The notes: a model not told the origin generated them from the sequence alone. Counted from the stretch's first letter, positions 51,918-61,555 are shown. The stretch is 64,000 nt of DNA from Shimia_B sp038527375 (GCA_038527375.1 JBCBFU010000007.1:1-64000), one strand, 5' to 3'. A program made the numbers and translations.

Positions 51918-52933
51918 GCATGCGCACAGTCCTCGTCACCGGCACCGCTGGGTTTATCGGCTTTCATCTGGCCAAACGTCTGCTCGATGACGGCTTCCGG
52001 GTGGTCGGACTGGACGGGATGACCGACTATTACGACGTGACGCTCAAGGAACGGCGCCACGCGACATTGGCCCAGCACGAGCATTTCCGGGGCCACGAAA
52101 TGCTGTTGGAAGATGCCGATGCCATCATGGCGCTGGCGCACGACGCGCAGCCCGACGTGATCGTCCACCTCGCCGCGCAGGCCGGGGTGCGCTACTCGCT
52201 CGAGGCGCCGCGCAAATATATCGAAACCAATGTCGTGGGCACCTTCAACATCATGGAGGCCGCGCGCGATTGCGGGGTGGATCACCTCCTGATGGCGTCC
52301 ACCAGTTCGGTCTACGGCGGCAATGTCGAAATGCCTTTTGCCGAGGTCCACAAGACCGACAGCCCGCTCACCATCTACGCCGCTACCAAAAAGGCGAACG
52401 AGGCGATGGGCCACGCCTATGCCCATCTGCACGATCTGCCCGTGACGATGTTCCGCTTTTTCACGGTCTATGGCCCATGGGGGCGGCCGGATATGGCGCT
52501 CTTCAAGTTCACGCGCGGCATTCTCGAAGGGACGCCAATCGACATCTACAACAACGGCGATATGTGGCGCGATTTCACCTATGTGGAGGACCTCGTGCGC
52601 GGCATCCGCCTGCTGATCGACACGCCGCCCAAGGTGCTGGAGGAGGGGGAGGAGCCCATTCCCGGCGACACGCTGTCCAATGCCGCGCCCTACCGGGTGG
52701 TCAATATCGGCAACTCCGACAAGGTGCGCCTGATGGATTTCATCGAGGCCATCGAGGACGCAACCGGGCGCAAGGCCGTGCGCAATTACATGCCCATGCA
52801 GACAGGCGATGTGCACGCAACCTGGGCTGATGGTGAATTGCTCCACGCGCTCACAGGCTACCGGCCACAGACGCAGGTGCGCGAAGGTGTGGCCGCGTTT
52901 GTCGACTGGTACCGCGCCTATTACGACGTATAG
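51914..52933 (+). CDS. NAD-dependent epimerase, probable UDP-glucuronate 4-epimerase
   Basis: 339 residues of the extended SDR family: VLVTGTAGFIGFHLAKRLLDD, IVHLAAQAGVRYSLEAPRKY, STSSVYGGN, and LTIYAATKKANEAMGHAYAH (Tyr, Lys), then FRFFTVYGPWGRPDMALFKF. The YAATKKANE and GPWGRPDMA blocks are typical of UDP-glucuronate epimerases (LspL/CapI type), which give UDP-galacturonate for capsule or LPS. ATG at 51914 or 51920 are both possible. Confidence 0.88.
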   Translation: MSMRTVLVTGTAGFIGFHLAKRLLDDGFRVVGLDGMTDYYDVTLKERRHATLAQHEHFRGHEMLLEDADAIMALAHDAQPDVIVHLAAQAGVRYSLEAPRKYIETNVVGTFNIMEAARDCGVDHLLMASTSSVYGGNVEMPFAEVHKTDSPLTIYAATKKANEAMGHAYAHLHDLPVTMFRFFTVYGPWGRPDMALFKFTRGILEGTPIDIYNNGDMWRDFTYVEDLVRGIRLLIDTPPKVLEEGEEPIPGDTLSNAAPYRVVNIGNSDKVRLMDFIEAIEDATGRKAVRNYMPMQTGDVHATWADGELLHALTGYRPQTQVREGVAAFVDWYRAYYDV

Positions 52934-52964
52934 GATCGACCCGAACGCGGGGGAGGGACGCCGG

Positions 52965-54611
52965 ATGACGCGCACGGGTGGGCAACTGCTGGTCGATAGC
53001 CTTGTGGGTCTGGGGGCGACGCAGGCCTTTGGGGTTCCGGGCGAAAGCTATCTCGCGGTGCTCGACGCCCTCCATGACAGCCCCCTGACGCTCACCTTAA
53101 CCCGGCACGAGGGCGGCGCGGGCTTTATGGCTGCGGCCTATGGCAAGCTGACAGGGCAGCCCGGAATTTGCATGGTGACCCGCGGACCGGGCGCGACGAA
53201 TGCGTCGATCGGGGTGCACACGGCGCTTCAGGACAGCGCACCGATGATCCTGTTCGTGGGTCAGATCGGCCGCGACATGCGCGAACGCGAGGCTTTTCAG
53301 GAGCTCGATTATCGCGCGGTCTTTGGGACGATGGCCAAATGGGCCACCGAGATTGATAGCGCCGACCGCATCCCCGAGGTGCTGGCACGCGCTTGGCGCA
53401 CGGCCATCTCTGGCCGACCCGGACCTGTCGTGATTGCCTTGCCAGAGGACATGCTCACGGACGAAACGACGGCGGAGCCGTTGGGACCCATCGCACCCAC
53501 ATCGCGCCCGCTCGCAGATCGCGCGACCATCGACGACATCGCCGCCCGCTTGCGCAGGGCAGAACGCCCGCTCGTCCTTGTCGGTGGTGGCGGCTGGTCG
53601 GACGCGGATCGCACGGCATTGAACGCGTGGGTCTCAGGCGCTGGCATACCCGCGCTTGCGGCTTTCCGGTTCCACGATCTGCTCGATCACCACGATGCCC
53701 GGTTCTGCGGGGTGGCCGGTGTTGGCATGACGCCGCAGGTGAAATCCCTGATCACGCAGGCCGATGTGATCCTGGCACTGGGCGTCCGCTTTGGCGAGAT
53801 GACGACAGACGGCTACACGCTCTTTGATATCCCCTCACCCGCGCAGGAGGTGATCCACGTCCATGTCAGCGACCGCGAGCTGGGCAAGATCCTGCAGCCC
53901 GCTTTGGCCGTACACGCCCACCCGGCCGAGGTTATCGCGGCCCTGCCAGGGTCCCTGTCATCTGCCGCAGCATGGAAAGAGGGCGCGCGTGCAGGTTACC
54001 TCGACAGCCTGACGGCGCCGGACCAACCCGGGACGCTCGACATGCGGGCGGTGGTGCAAGTGCTGCAGGACCGCTTGGACGGGGATGCGATCCTGACCAA
54101 TGGTGCCGGCAATTTCGCCGTCTGGACCAACCGCTTTTTCCAATTCGGTCCCGGCCAGCGCCTGCTGGCACCCCAAAGCGGGTCCATGGGCTATGGCGTG
54201 CCTGCGGCCATCGCCGCCAAGATCGCGCACCCGGCCCGCCAGGTCGTCTGTGTCGCGGGGGACGGGGATTTTCAGATGACGGGCGCGGAACTGGGGGCTG
54301 CGCGCCAAGCCGGGGCGGCCCCTGTGTTCCTTGTCGTCAACAACGGCACCTATGGCACCATCCGGATGCACCAGGAACGCACCTATCCCGGTCGTGTCAG
54401 CGGAACCGAATTGTGGAACCCCGATTTTGTGGCGCTCGCCCACGCCTATGGGATGTCGGGCGAGGCGGTCACGGACACAGCGGCCTTTGCGCCGGCGCTC
54501 GACCGCGCGCTTGCCGCGCCCAATGGTGCGGTCATCGAACTGATGCTGGGGCCGCAAGCCCTGACGCCCGGGGCGACGCTCGATCAGATTACTGCTGCGG
54601 CCCAAGAATAA
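52965..54611 (+). CDS. acetolactate synthase-like thiamine-diphosphate enzyme
   Basis: 548 residues with the three domains of the ALS/POX family: an N-terminal domain with the catalytic Glu (TRHEGGAGFMAAAYGKLTG), a central Rossmann-like part, and a C-terminal diphosphate-binding motif GDGDFQMTGAELGAARQ ... NNGTYGTIRMHQ. It acts on 2-oxoacids; the exact product is not clear. It follows the sugar epimerases by 31 bases with a GGAGGGA ribosome site, so it may be in their operon, either by chance or to make a polysaccharide substituent. Confidence 0.85.
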   Translation: MTRTGGQLLVDSLVGLGATQAFGVPGESYLAVLDALHDSPLTLTLTRHEGGAGFMAAAYGKLTGQPGICMVTRGPGATNASIGVHTALQDSAPMILFVGQIGRDMREREAFQELDYRAVFGTMAKWATEIDSADRIPEVLARAWRTAISGRPGPVVIALPEDMLTDETTAEPLGPIAPTSRPLADRATIDDIAARLRRAERPLVLVGGGGWSDADRTALNAWVSGAGIPALAAFRFHDLLDHHDARFCGVAGVGMTPQVKSLITQADVILALGVRFGEMTTDGYTLFDIPSPAQEVIHVHVSDRELGKILQPALAVHAHPAEVIAALPGSLSSAAAWKEGARAGYLDSLTAPDQPGTLDMRAVVQVLQDRLDGDAILTNGAGNFAVWTNRFFQFGPGQRLLAPQSGSMGYGVPAAIAAKIAHPARQVVCVAGDGDFQMTGAELGAARQAGAAPVFLVVNNGTYGTIRMHQERTYPGRVSGTELWNPDFVALAHAYGMSGEAVTDTAAFAPALDRALAAPNGAVIELMLGPQALTPGATLDQITAAAQE

Positions 54612-54708
54612 GCCATCCGCGTGATTTTACCGACCCGCCGGTCACAAATTCGAAACATCGGTTGCGCAACCATCATCCCGCCCCCTAGGTTACTTGCGAG
54701 AGGTGCCA

Positions 54709-55335
54709 ATGTCTGTCGTTGAACAACCCAGTCGTACACGCCGCCGCAAGGCGGCCCGCCCCGGTGAAATCGTCGCCGCTGGGATCGAGGAGTTTGCCGA
54801 ACACGGCTTTGAACGCGCCCGGCTGGACCGGATCGCGGCCAAGGCGGGCATCGCCAAGGGCACGATCTACCTTTATTTCCCGTCGAAGGAGGCGCTGTTC
54901 CTGGCCGCGGTCGAAGAGCACGTCATTTCGGTCATGGCCGAGAACGAGCTGACGCTTCAAACCTTTGAAGGCAGCACCGAGGATCTGCTGCGCGTGTCGC
55001 TCAAAAGCGCCTATGCCAAGATGCTATCGCCGGAAAATCAGGCGGTGATGCGCATCCTGATTTCGGAGAGCCACCGCCTCCCCGATATGGCGCAGACCTA
55101 TCACGACATGGCCATCAAGCGGGGCAGCGCCCTGTTGGCCGGTCTGGTGGAGCGTGGGATCGCGCGGGGCGAGCTGCGCGAAAGCGCGGCCACACAGACG
55201 CCGGAATTGCTCATTGCGCCGATCATGTTTGCCTGCCTGCACAACATGACGTTTCAGCACATCGACCCGCTCGATATTGATGAGTATTTCGAAGGCCATA
55301 TCGAAATGATCATGCGCGGCATCGGCAAGGTCTGA
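54709..55335 (+). CDS. TetR/AcrR-family regulator
   Basis: 208 residues. The N-terminal helix-turn-helix is FAEHGFERARLDRIAAKAGIAKGTIYLYFPSKEALF, and the C-terminal helical domain is ligand-binding and of unknown specificity. An Arg/Lys-rich leader precedes the HTH. ATG at 54709 follows a GAGAGG site; a TTG at 54694 is an alternative. No operator was seen. Confidence 0.9.
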   Translation: MSVVEQPSRTRRRKAARPGEIVAAGIEEFAEHGFERARLDRIAAKAGIAKGTIYLYFPSKEALFLAAVEEHVISVMAENELTLQTFEGSTEDLLRVSLKSAYAKMLSPENQAVMRILISESHRLPDMAQTYHDMAIKRGSALLAGLVERGIARGELRESAATQTPELLIAPIMFACLHNMTFQHIDPLDIDEYFEGHIEMIMRGIGKV

Positions 55336-55394
55336 TCCTTTCCAAAATTTGAAAGACCGGCCTCCATCAACGAATCCTTTGACTCCCGTTGCTT

Positions 55395-55413
55395 TGTATA
55401 CATTGTGTATACA
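55395..55413. promoter_or_regulatory. GntR-type operator before the regulator at 55434
   Basis: TGTATACATTGTGTATACA is two self-complementary TGTATACA octamers separated by TTG. It stands 21 bases before the GntR start, as expected for an autoregulatory FadR-subgroup site. Confidence 0.7.
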
Positions 55414-55433
55414 TCTGAACGTGGAGCTGCCCC

Positions 55434-56138
55434 GTGCCATCGGCCAAGGAAACCTGTCTCGATACTTTGCGCGCGCGCATCCTTGCGTTGACCATCGCGC
55501 CGGGCTCGGACCTTGATGAAGCCGGGCTGAGCGCGGAGTTTGGCCTGTCGCGCACGCCATTGCGCGAGGTTCTGCAGCGGCTCGCAGGCGAAGGCTATGT
55601 CACCCAAACGGCCAATCGTGGGGCCAAGGTCGCGTCGATGGACCTGCCGACCATGCGGGTGTTCTTTCAAACGGCGCCGATGATCTATGCCTCGGTCGCG
55701 CGTCTGGCGGCAGAGCAGGGGACGCGGGCGCAGATTGACGATCTCAAGGATGCGCAGGCCCGGTTTACCCGCGCCACTGCCGCAGGCGATGCCCATGCCG
55801 CAGCGCTGTCGAACCACCGCTTTCACGCGATCATCGGGGATATGGCGCACAACCCCTACCTCGCCGTGGCGCTGGGCCGGATGCTGATCGACCACACCCG
55901 GCTCAGCCAGACATTCTACCGCCCGACCTCGCCCGAGGAGGCCACGCGCGTCACCACCGCCCGCGATCAACACGATGCCATGATCGCCGCGTTCGAGGCG
56001 CGCACGCCCGAGGCGGCAATCGATATCACCTTGGCCCATTGGGAGCTGAGCCGCGACCGGATGGAGCAGTTCGTGCGCCCCGATCCATTGCCCATCGACC
56101 CCGTCGGCACCCCTGTCGCTACCCTGTCGCCCGCTTAG
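55434..56138 (+). CDS. GntR-family regulator (FCD subgroup)
   Basis: 234 residues: N-terminal winged helix (LRARILALTIAPGSDLDEAG, FGLSRTPLREVLQRLAGEGYV) and a C-terminal FCD domain with metal/ligand histidines (ALSNHRFHAIIGDMAHN, DQHDAMIAAFEAR). GTG start at 55434, with GTGGAG ahead. It is the first gene of the second catabolic cluster and probably represses it through the octamer pair just upstream. Confidence 0.9.
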   Translation: MPSAKETCLDTLRARILALTIAPGSDLDEAGLSAEFGLSRTPLREVLQRLAGEGYVTQTANRGAKVASMDLPTMRVFFQTAPMIYASVARLAAEQGTRAQIDDLKDAQARFTRATAAGDAHAAALSNHRFHAIIGDMAHNPYLAVALGRMLIDHTRLSQTFYRPTSPEEATRVTTARDQHDAMIAAFEARTPEAAIDITLAHWELSRDRMEQFVRPDPLPIDPVGTPVATLSPA

Positions 56139-56166
56139 AAGAAGGCCCCGCCCATGACGTTTGCCC

Positions 56167-57075
56167 ATGCAGTTTGAAGGCATTTTCACCCCCATCGTCA
56201 CGCCCTACCACGCGGATTTCTCCGTCAATGACGCGGCGCTCGCGCAGACGGTGGAACACCTCGTAGGCGCAGGCGTCCACGGCATCATCATCGCCGGGAC
56301 CACGGGCGAATACTACGCGCAGAGCACCGAGGAACGGCTGACCCTGATGCGGCAGGTCTCGGACCTGATCGCGGGACGTGTGCCGGTTGTCGTGGGCACC
56401 GGTGCCATGCGGACCGAGGATGCGGTTCATTATGCCACCGCCGCGCGCGAAATCGGGGCCGATGCAATCCTCGTGGCAACGCCGCCCTACGCCTATCCGA
56501 CAGGACGCGAGATCGCGCTGCATTGTCTGGCCGTCGACCGTGCCGCCAACCTGCCCGTGATGCTCTACAACTACCCGGGCCGGATGAGCGTCAACATGGA
56601 CGAAGAGACGCTCGACCGGCTGGGCCGATCCCCGAATTTCGCCGCGATCAAGGAAAGCTCGGGCGATATCAACCGGTTGCACATGCTGGCCCGCGACTAT
56701 CCCCATATCGCGCTCAGCTGTGGGATGGACGATCAGGCGCTCGAATTCTTTGCCTGGGGCGCGCGCAGCTGGGTCTGTGCGGGGTCGAACTTCGCGCCCG
56801 AAGCCCACATCGCCCTCTACCGCGCCTGCGCGATTGAGGGCGACTTTGCCAAAGGCCGCGCGATCATGTCTGCGATGCTGCCCTTGATGCGGGTCCTCGA
56901 ACAGGGGGGCAAGTTTATCCAGTGCATCAAATACGGCCTGACCCTGCGCGGGATTGATGCGGGCCCGCCCCGCAAACCGCTCCAACCCCTCAACAAGGAC
57001 GACAAGCGCGAGCTTGCACAGGTGATCGCGACCCTCGACCGCGCCATCGCCGCCATCGAAGGAACCCCGGTATGA
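56167..57075 (+). CDS. DapA-family lyase/synthase
   Basis: 302 residues, dihydrodipicolinate synthase fold: GTTGEYY (44-50), the catalytic Tyr in MLYNYPGR and the Schiff-base Lys in FAAIKESSGD (K162). The real DapA is usually unlinked to catabolic genes, so this is more likely a relative such as a 2-keto-3-deoxy acid aldolase, 1-pyrroline-4-hydroxy-2-carboxylate deaminase or N-acetylneuraminate lyase type. Start uncertain (ATG 56167; TTG 56161 in frame). It is coupled to the next aldehyde dehydrogenase (ATGA). Confidence 0.85.
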   Translation: MQFEGIFTPIVTPYHADFSVNDAALAQTVEHLVGAGVHGIIIAGTTGEYYAQSTEERLTLMRQVSDLIAGRVPVVVGTGAMRTEDAVHYATAAREIGADAILVATPPYAYPTGREIALHCLAVDRAANLPVMLYNYPGRMSVNMDEETLDRLGRSPNFAAIKESSGDINRLHMLARDYPHIALSCGMDDQALEFFAWGARSWVCAGSNFAPEAHIALYRACAIEGDFAKGRAIMSAMLPLMRVLEQGGKFIQCIKYGLTLRGIDAGPPRKPLQPLNKDDKRELAQVIATLDRAIAAIEGTPV

Positions 57076-58562
57076 GCGATCTTTTGACCCGCGCCGAATA
57101 TCAAGCGATTGCCGATGACCTTGATCTGCCGCGTACGCCGTTCATCGACGGCAAGTTTCGCCGCGGCGGCGGGGCCGAATTTGCCACCGTCAACCCCGCG
57201 ACCGGGGACGCCCTGACCACGATCACATCTGCCAATGCTGAAGACGTTGACCTCGCCGTCGCCCGGGCCCGCGAGGCGTTCGACGATGGCAGATGGGCCG
57301 CCATGGACCCCGGCGCGCGCAAGGAAGTGCTGATCCGCCTGTGCAAGCTGATGACGCGCAACCGGCGCGATCTGGCCGTGATGGAATGCCTCGATGCAGG
57401 CAAACCCATTCAGGACTGCGAAGGGATCGACCTGCCAGAGGCCATCGCCTGCATCAAATGGCACGCCGAGGCAGTGGACAAGATCTATGACCAGACAGCG
57501 CCCGCGCAGGATGACGCCATCGCCATGATCGTGCGCGAACCCATCGGCGTGGTCGCAGCCGTCCTGCCCTGGAACTTCCCGCTTCTGATGCTCGCGTGGA
57601 AGATCGGGCCGGCGCTTGCCGCGGGCAATTCGGTGATCGTGAAACCCGCCGAACAAACCAGCCTCACGGCGCTCCGCGTGGCCGAACTGGCCGCCGAAGC
57701 AGGCGTGCCGCGCGGCGTCCTGCAGGTGTTGCCCGGGGACGGTCCAACGGTGGGCGAGCCGCTTGGGCGGCACATGGACGTGGACATGGTCAGCTTCACA
57801 GGCTCGACCGAAACCGGGCGGCGCTTTCTGACCTATGCGGCTGAAAGCAACCTCAAGAAGGTTGTGCTGGAATGCGGGGGCAAGAACCCGGCGGTGGTTC
57901 TGCAAGGGGCCGAAAACCTCGATCACGTGGCCGATCACGTGGTCAACGCGGCCTTCTGGAACGCAGGTCAGAACTGCAGCGCGACAAGCCGCTTGATCGT
58001 GCACACCGCCGTCAAAGAGCCGCTGATGGAGCGCATCATCGCCCGCATCCGCGATTGGCGCGTGGGCGATCCGCTCGATCCTGCAACGCAGATCGGCACG
58101 ATGATCGACGCGGATCACGCGGACAAGGTTGCGGGCTACCTCACGGATGACGCCCTCATCGGTGGCACCCGCGACGGCGTCTATATCGCACCCACGGTCT
58201 ACGAGGTCGGGGGCGACGACCCCAAAGCGCGGGAGGAGGTCTTTGGCCCCGTCCTGTCGGTGCTGACGGCGGCCTCCGATGATGAGGCGATCGCCATGGC
58301 CAATGACACCGCCTATGGCCTCGCGGCCAGCGTCTTTACCGCCCACACGCGGCAGGCGATCCGCGCCGCGCGCAGTATCCGGGCGGGCACCGTGACCGTG
58401 AACTGCTACGGCGAGGGCTCCGCTGCCACGCCCTTTGGCGGCTACGGGCTCAGCGGGTTTGGCGGGCGCGACAACGGGATCGCGGCCCATGATCAGTTCA
58501 CGGAAACCAAGACCATCTGGATCGACCTGACCGATCCCGCAGACGGGGACAACATCGCATGA
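57072..58562 (+). CDS. NAD-dependent aldehyde dehydrogenase (PuuC/betaine-aldehyde type)
   Basis: 496 residues: PWNFPLLMLAWKIGPALAAG, the general-base Glu in VVLECGGKNP (Cys instead of the usual Leu), the nucleophile Cys in NAGQNCSATSR, EEVFGPVLSV and FGGYGLSGFGG. It oxidises an aldehyde made by a neighbouring enzyme. Coupled by four-base overlaps to the DapA-like gene before and the MttB gene after. In hydroxyproline pathways a DapA-like deaminase is followed by such a dehydrogenase, but the resemblance of this one is to amine-derived aldehyde enzymes. Confidence 0.9.
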   Translation: MSDLLTRAEYQAIADDLDLPRTPFIDGKFRRGGGAEFATVNPATGDALTTITSANAEDVDLAVARAREAFDDGRWAAMDPGARKEVLIRLCKLMTRNRRDLAVMECLDAGKPIQDCEGIDLPEAIACIKWHAEAVDKIYDQTAPAQDDAIAMIVREPIGVVAAVLPWNFPLLMLAWKIGPALAAGNSVIVKPAEQTSLTALRVAELAAEAGVPRGVLQVLPGDGPTVGEPLGRHMDVDMVSFTGSTETGRRFLTYAAESNLKKVVLECGGKNPAVVLQGAENLDHVADHVVNAAFWNAGQNCSATSRLIVHTAVKEPLMERIIARIRDWRVGDPLDPATQIGTMIDADHADKVAGYLTDDALIGGTRDGVYIAPTVYEVGGDDPKAREEVFGPVLSVLTAASDDEAIAMANDTAYGLAASVFTAHTRQAIRAARSIRAGTVTVNCYGEGSAATPFGGYGLSGFGGRDNGIAAHDQFTETKTIWIDLTDPADGDNIA

Positions 58563-60109
58563 CCGCCCTTGCCACCGGAACCGAACGCCGTGGTCGCGGC
58601 GCACGCAAGGCCGCGCGTCAGACCCGCGACGTGACCATGCTGCCCGCGCTCAAACGCAGGCTGCCGCATACCGAGGTCATGGACGCAGACCAGGTCGCGC
58701 GCATCGACGCGGCCTCCATGGGTATTCTCGAGGATGTGGGCGTCGTTTTCCGCGATCCCATCGCCTTGGAGGATTGGAAGAAAGCCGGCGCGGACGTGCG
58801 TGGCGAAACGGTGCACCTCGACCGCGGGCTGGTGCGCGAGTTGATCGCGACGATCCCGGCCTCGTTCACCTATTACGCGCGCAACCCGGCCAATAACCTG
58901 CCCTTCGGCAACGATCATTCAATCTTTGTGCCCATGACCGGCGCGCCGTACCTGCGCGACCGCACCGACATGCGACGGGGTCCGACGCTGGCCGATCTCG
59001 CAGATTTCCACCGGCTCAGCCACATGCTCCCCGCGATCCACTCCAGCGCGCATCACATCGTGGAACCGATGGACCATCCCATCAGCCACCGGCATCTGCG
59101 GATCACCTATTCGTCGATGAAACACTCCGACAAGACGTTCATGGGCATGACGACCAGCCCCAAGAATGCCGAGGATGTCATCGACATGTGCCGTATCCTC
59201 TTTGGAGCGGAATTCCTTGAAAACCACGCGGTCGTGACGGGCAATTGCAACGGCAACTCGCCCCTTGTCTGGGATGAGACCATGCTGGGTGCGATGCGGG
59301 CCTTTGCGCGCGCCAACCAGCCTGTGCTGTGCAGCCCCTTCGTGCTGGGCGGGGCCAACACCCCGGCCTCGGTCGCGCCAACGGTCGCGCAATTGAATGC
59401 CGAGGCGCTCAGCGCGCTGGCTTATACGCAGGTCGTGCGCAAGGGCGCGCCTGCGATCTACGGCCATTACCTGTCGACCGTGTCGATGAAGTCCGGCGCG
59501 CCCATGGCGGGCACGCCCGAGATCAGCCTGATGAACTACATGATCGGTCAGATGGCGCGGTTTTATGACGTGCCGTGGCGGTCTTCGAACACGCTGGGCG
59601 GGGCCAAGACCTTTGACGCGCAGGCGGGGTATGAGAGCGCCTCGACCCTGATGGCGGTGCTCCATGCGGGGTGCAATTACATCTGGCACTCGGCCGGCTG
59701 GAACGAGGCCGGGATGCACTGCTCGATGGCCAAATTTGTCGTCGACGCCGAACAATGCGCCATGGGCTACCGCATGGCCGAAGGCGTGCGCTGGGACGAT
59801 TTCGACGCGGCGCTGGACGCCGTGCGCGATGTGGGGCCGGGTGGGCACTACCTCGGCCATCCCCACACGCTCGAAAACTTCCAGCGCGCGTTTTTCATGC
59901 CCGAGATGTTCGACAACAACTCCATCGAACAATGGCAGGCCGAAGGGTCGGTCGAGATCACGGAACGGGCCTTGGGCCGCGTGGATGCGCTTTTGTCCGA
60001 ATATCAGGAGCCGCATCTGGACCCCGCCGTGAACGAGGCGCTGCTGGACTACATCGCGCGGCGCGAGCGCGAGATCCCGGCCGCCGACGCGCTCAATCAG
60101 GATCACTAG
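58559..60109 (+). CDS. MttB-family (non-pyrrolysine) methyltransferase
   Basis: 516 residues. Basic N-terminus (RRGRGARKAARQ), then a TIM barrel with IDAASMGILEDVGVVFRD, FHRLSHMLPAIHSSAHHI, SMKSGAPMAGTPE and HSAGWNEAGMHCSMAKFVVD. No in-frame UAG. The SMKSGAP block corresponds to MKSGAPAFGTPE in the gene at 38359, so these are distant paralogs. It should transfer a methyl group from a methylated amine to a corrinoid protein, which is not in the window. ATG overlaps the aldehyde dehydrogenase stop. Confidence 0.88.
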   Translation: MTALATGTERRGRGARKAARQTRDVTMLPALKRRLPHTEVMDADQVARIDAASMGILEDVGVVFRDPIALEDWKKAGADVRGETVHLDRGLVRELIATIPASFTYYARNPANNLPFGNDHSIFVPMTGAPYLRDRTDMRRGPTLADLADFHRLSHMLPAIHSSAHHIVEPMDHPISHRHLRITYSSMKHSDKTFMGMTTSPKNAEDVIDMCRILFGAEFLENHAVVTGNCNGNSPLVWDETMLGAMRAFARANQPVLCSPFVLGGANTPASVAPTVAQLNAEALSALAYTQVVRKGAPAIYGHYLSTVSMKSGAPMAGTPEISLMNYMIGQMARFYDVPWRSSNTLGGAKTFDAQAGYESASTLMAVLHAGCNYIWHSAGWNEAGMHCSMAKFVVDAEQCAMGYRMAEGVRWDDFDAALDAVRDVGPGGHYLGHPHTLENFQRAFFMPEMFDNNSIEQWQAEGSVEITERALGRVDALLSEYQEPHLDPAVNEALLDYIARREREIPAADALNQDH

Positions 60110-61444
60110 GTGCAGGTCGCCCGCCTTCCCCGGGATCCCGGACCGGCGGGCTGGGCGGCGCTTTTGCCGCCTGCTGATCCGCCCATGCCGGTCGACCGGG
60201 ACGAAACGACCGATTGGCTCGTCATCGGGGCAGGCTTTGCCGGTCTGGGGGCCGCGCGGCGTCTGTCGCAACTGGCCCCCGGCGACCGGATCACGGTCCT
60301 GGATGCCATGCGCGTGGGCGACGGGCCTGCGGGCCGCAACTCCGGCTTCATGATCGACCTACCCCACGATCTGACCTCGGACGACTACGGCGGGACGCTC
60401 GACCGCGACATTGCGCAGACCCGCGCGAACCGCCACGCCATCTCCTTTGCCGCCGACATGGCGGGCGAATGGGGATTGCCCCGCGATGCCTTTGACCCCT
60501 GTGGCAAGATCAACGGGGCCGCGAGCGCCGAAGGGGCGGCACACAACCGCGACTATGCCCGCCATCTGTCCGCCATGGGCGAGAGCTACGAGATGCTGGA
60601 TGCCCGCCAGATGAAGGACCTGACCGGCACGGACTATTACCAACAGGGCCTCTTCACGCCCGGTGCCGCGATGATCCAGCCCGCGCGCTTTGTGCGCGGT
60701 GTGGCCGGGCATCTGCGATCAAACCGCGTGGCCTTGCGCGAAAACTCCCCCGTGACGGGGTTGGAGCGTTCGGGCGGCGATTGGGTTGCGCAGACCCCGG
60801 GCGGGCGGGTGCGGGCACCGCGTGTGATCCTCGCCGTCAATGGCCACCTCGACAGCTTCGGCCATGGTGGCGGGCGGCTCATGCACATCTTCACCTACGC
60901 GTCGATGACCCGCGCGCTGACGCCTGAGGAATGCGCGCGGCTGGGCGGGGCAGCCACTTGGGGCCTGACCCCGGCCAGCCCTCTGGGCACCACCGTGCGA
61001 CGTACCTCGGGGCGCGACGGCGACCGCATCGTGATCCGCAATCGCTTTACGTTTGAGCCCACACCAGAGGTGACCGACCAAACGCTGGCCCGCGTCTGCG
61101 CCACCCATGACCGCGCCTTCCGCGCACGCTTCCCCATGCTGGAGGGGGTCGAGATGGAGTATCGCTGGGGCGGGCGGCTTTGCCTGACGCGCAACGGCGT
61201 GGGCGTTGTGGGAGAGATCGAGCCCGGCCTCTATTCCGCCTGTGTGCAAAACGGGCTGGGCACGGTCCGCGGCCTTTTGGCGGGGCTGACCGCGGCAGAG
61301 GCTGCGACGGGCCAAGTTTCCGACATCGCGCGCATAGTGCTGGACGAAGACGCCCCCGCGAGCCTTCCACCGCGGCCCATTGCGACGCTGGGCGCGCGTG
61401 CGCGGCTCCACTGGGGGGAATGGCGGGCAGGCCGCGAGCTTTGA
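60110..61444 (+). CDS. DAO-family FAD oxidoreductase (PuuB-like)
   Basis: 444 residues: N-terminal stretch, then the FAD-binding DWLVIGAGFAGLGAARRLSQ, GPAGRNSGFMIDLPHDL and a C-terminal ENGLGTVRG-like flavin contact (VQNGLGTVRGLLAGLTAAEA). It oxidises an amine or amino acid, as gamma-glutamylputrescine oxidase or glycine/D-amino-acid oxidases do. GTG at 60110 begins immediately after the MttB stop. MttB plus FAD amine oxidase occurs twice in this window, which hints at demethylation followed by oxidation. Confidence 0.87.
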   Translation: MQVARLPRDPGPAGWAALLPPADPPMPVDRDETTDWLVIGAGFAGLGAARRLSQLAPGDRITVLDAMRVGDGPAGRNSGFMIDLPHDLTSDDYGGTLDRDIAQTRANRHAISFAADMAGEWGLPRDAFDPCGKINGAASAEGAAHNRDYARHLSAMGESYEMLDARQMKDLTGTDYYQQGLFTPGAAMIQPARFVRGVAGHLRSNRVALRENSPVTGLERSGGDWVAQTPGGRVRAPRVILAVNGHLDSFGHGGGRLMHIFTYASMTRALTPEECARLGGAATWGLTPASPLGTTVRRTSGRDGDRIVIRNRFTFEPTPEVTDQTLARVCATHDRAFRARFPMLEGVEMEYRWGGRLCLTRNGVGVVGEIEPGLYSACVQNGLGTVRGLLAGLTAAEAATGQVSDIARIVLDEDAPASLPPRPIATLGARARLHWGEWRAGREL

Positions 61445-61555
61445 CCGGCATCCGTGCGTCTGCGGCGTGCGGGCTGTGCGGCGGGTCCACTTTATGACCG
61501 GCGTGCCACGCAGTACGACCTGTCCACACCCCGCAAGACCAGACCGGAGCATCCC

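Noticed and set aside
56167..57075. Housekeeping dapA (lysine biosynthesis)
   Set aside because: Placement in a GntR-controlled catabolic operon with aldehyde dehydrogenase and MttB argues for a catabolic relative.
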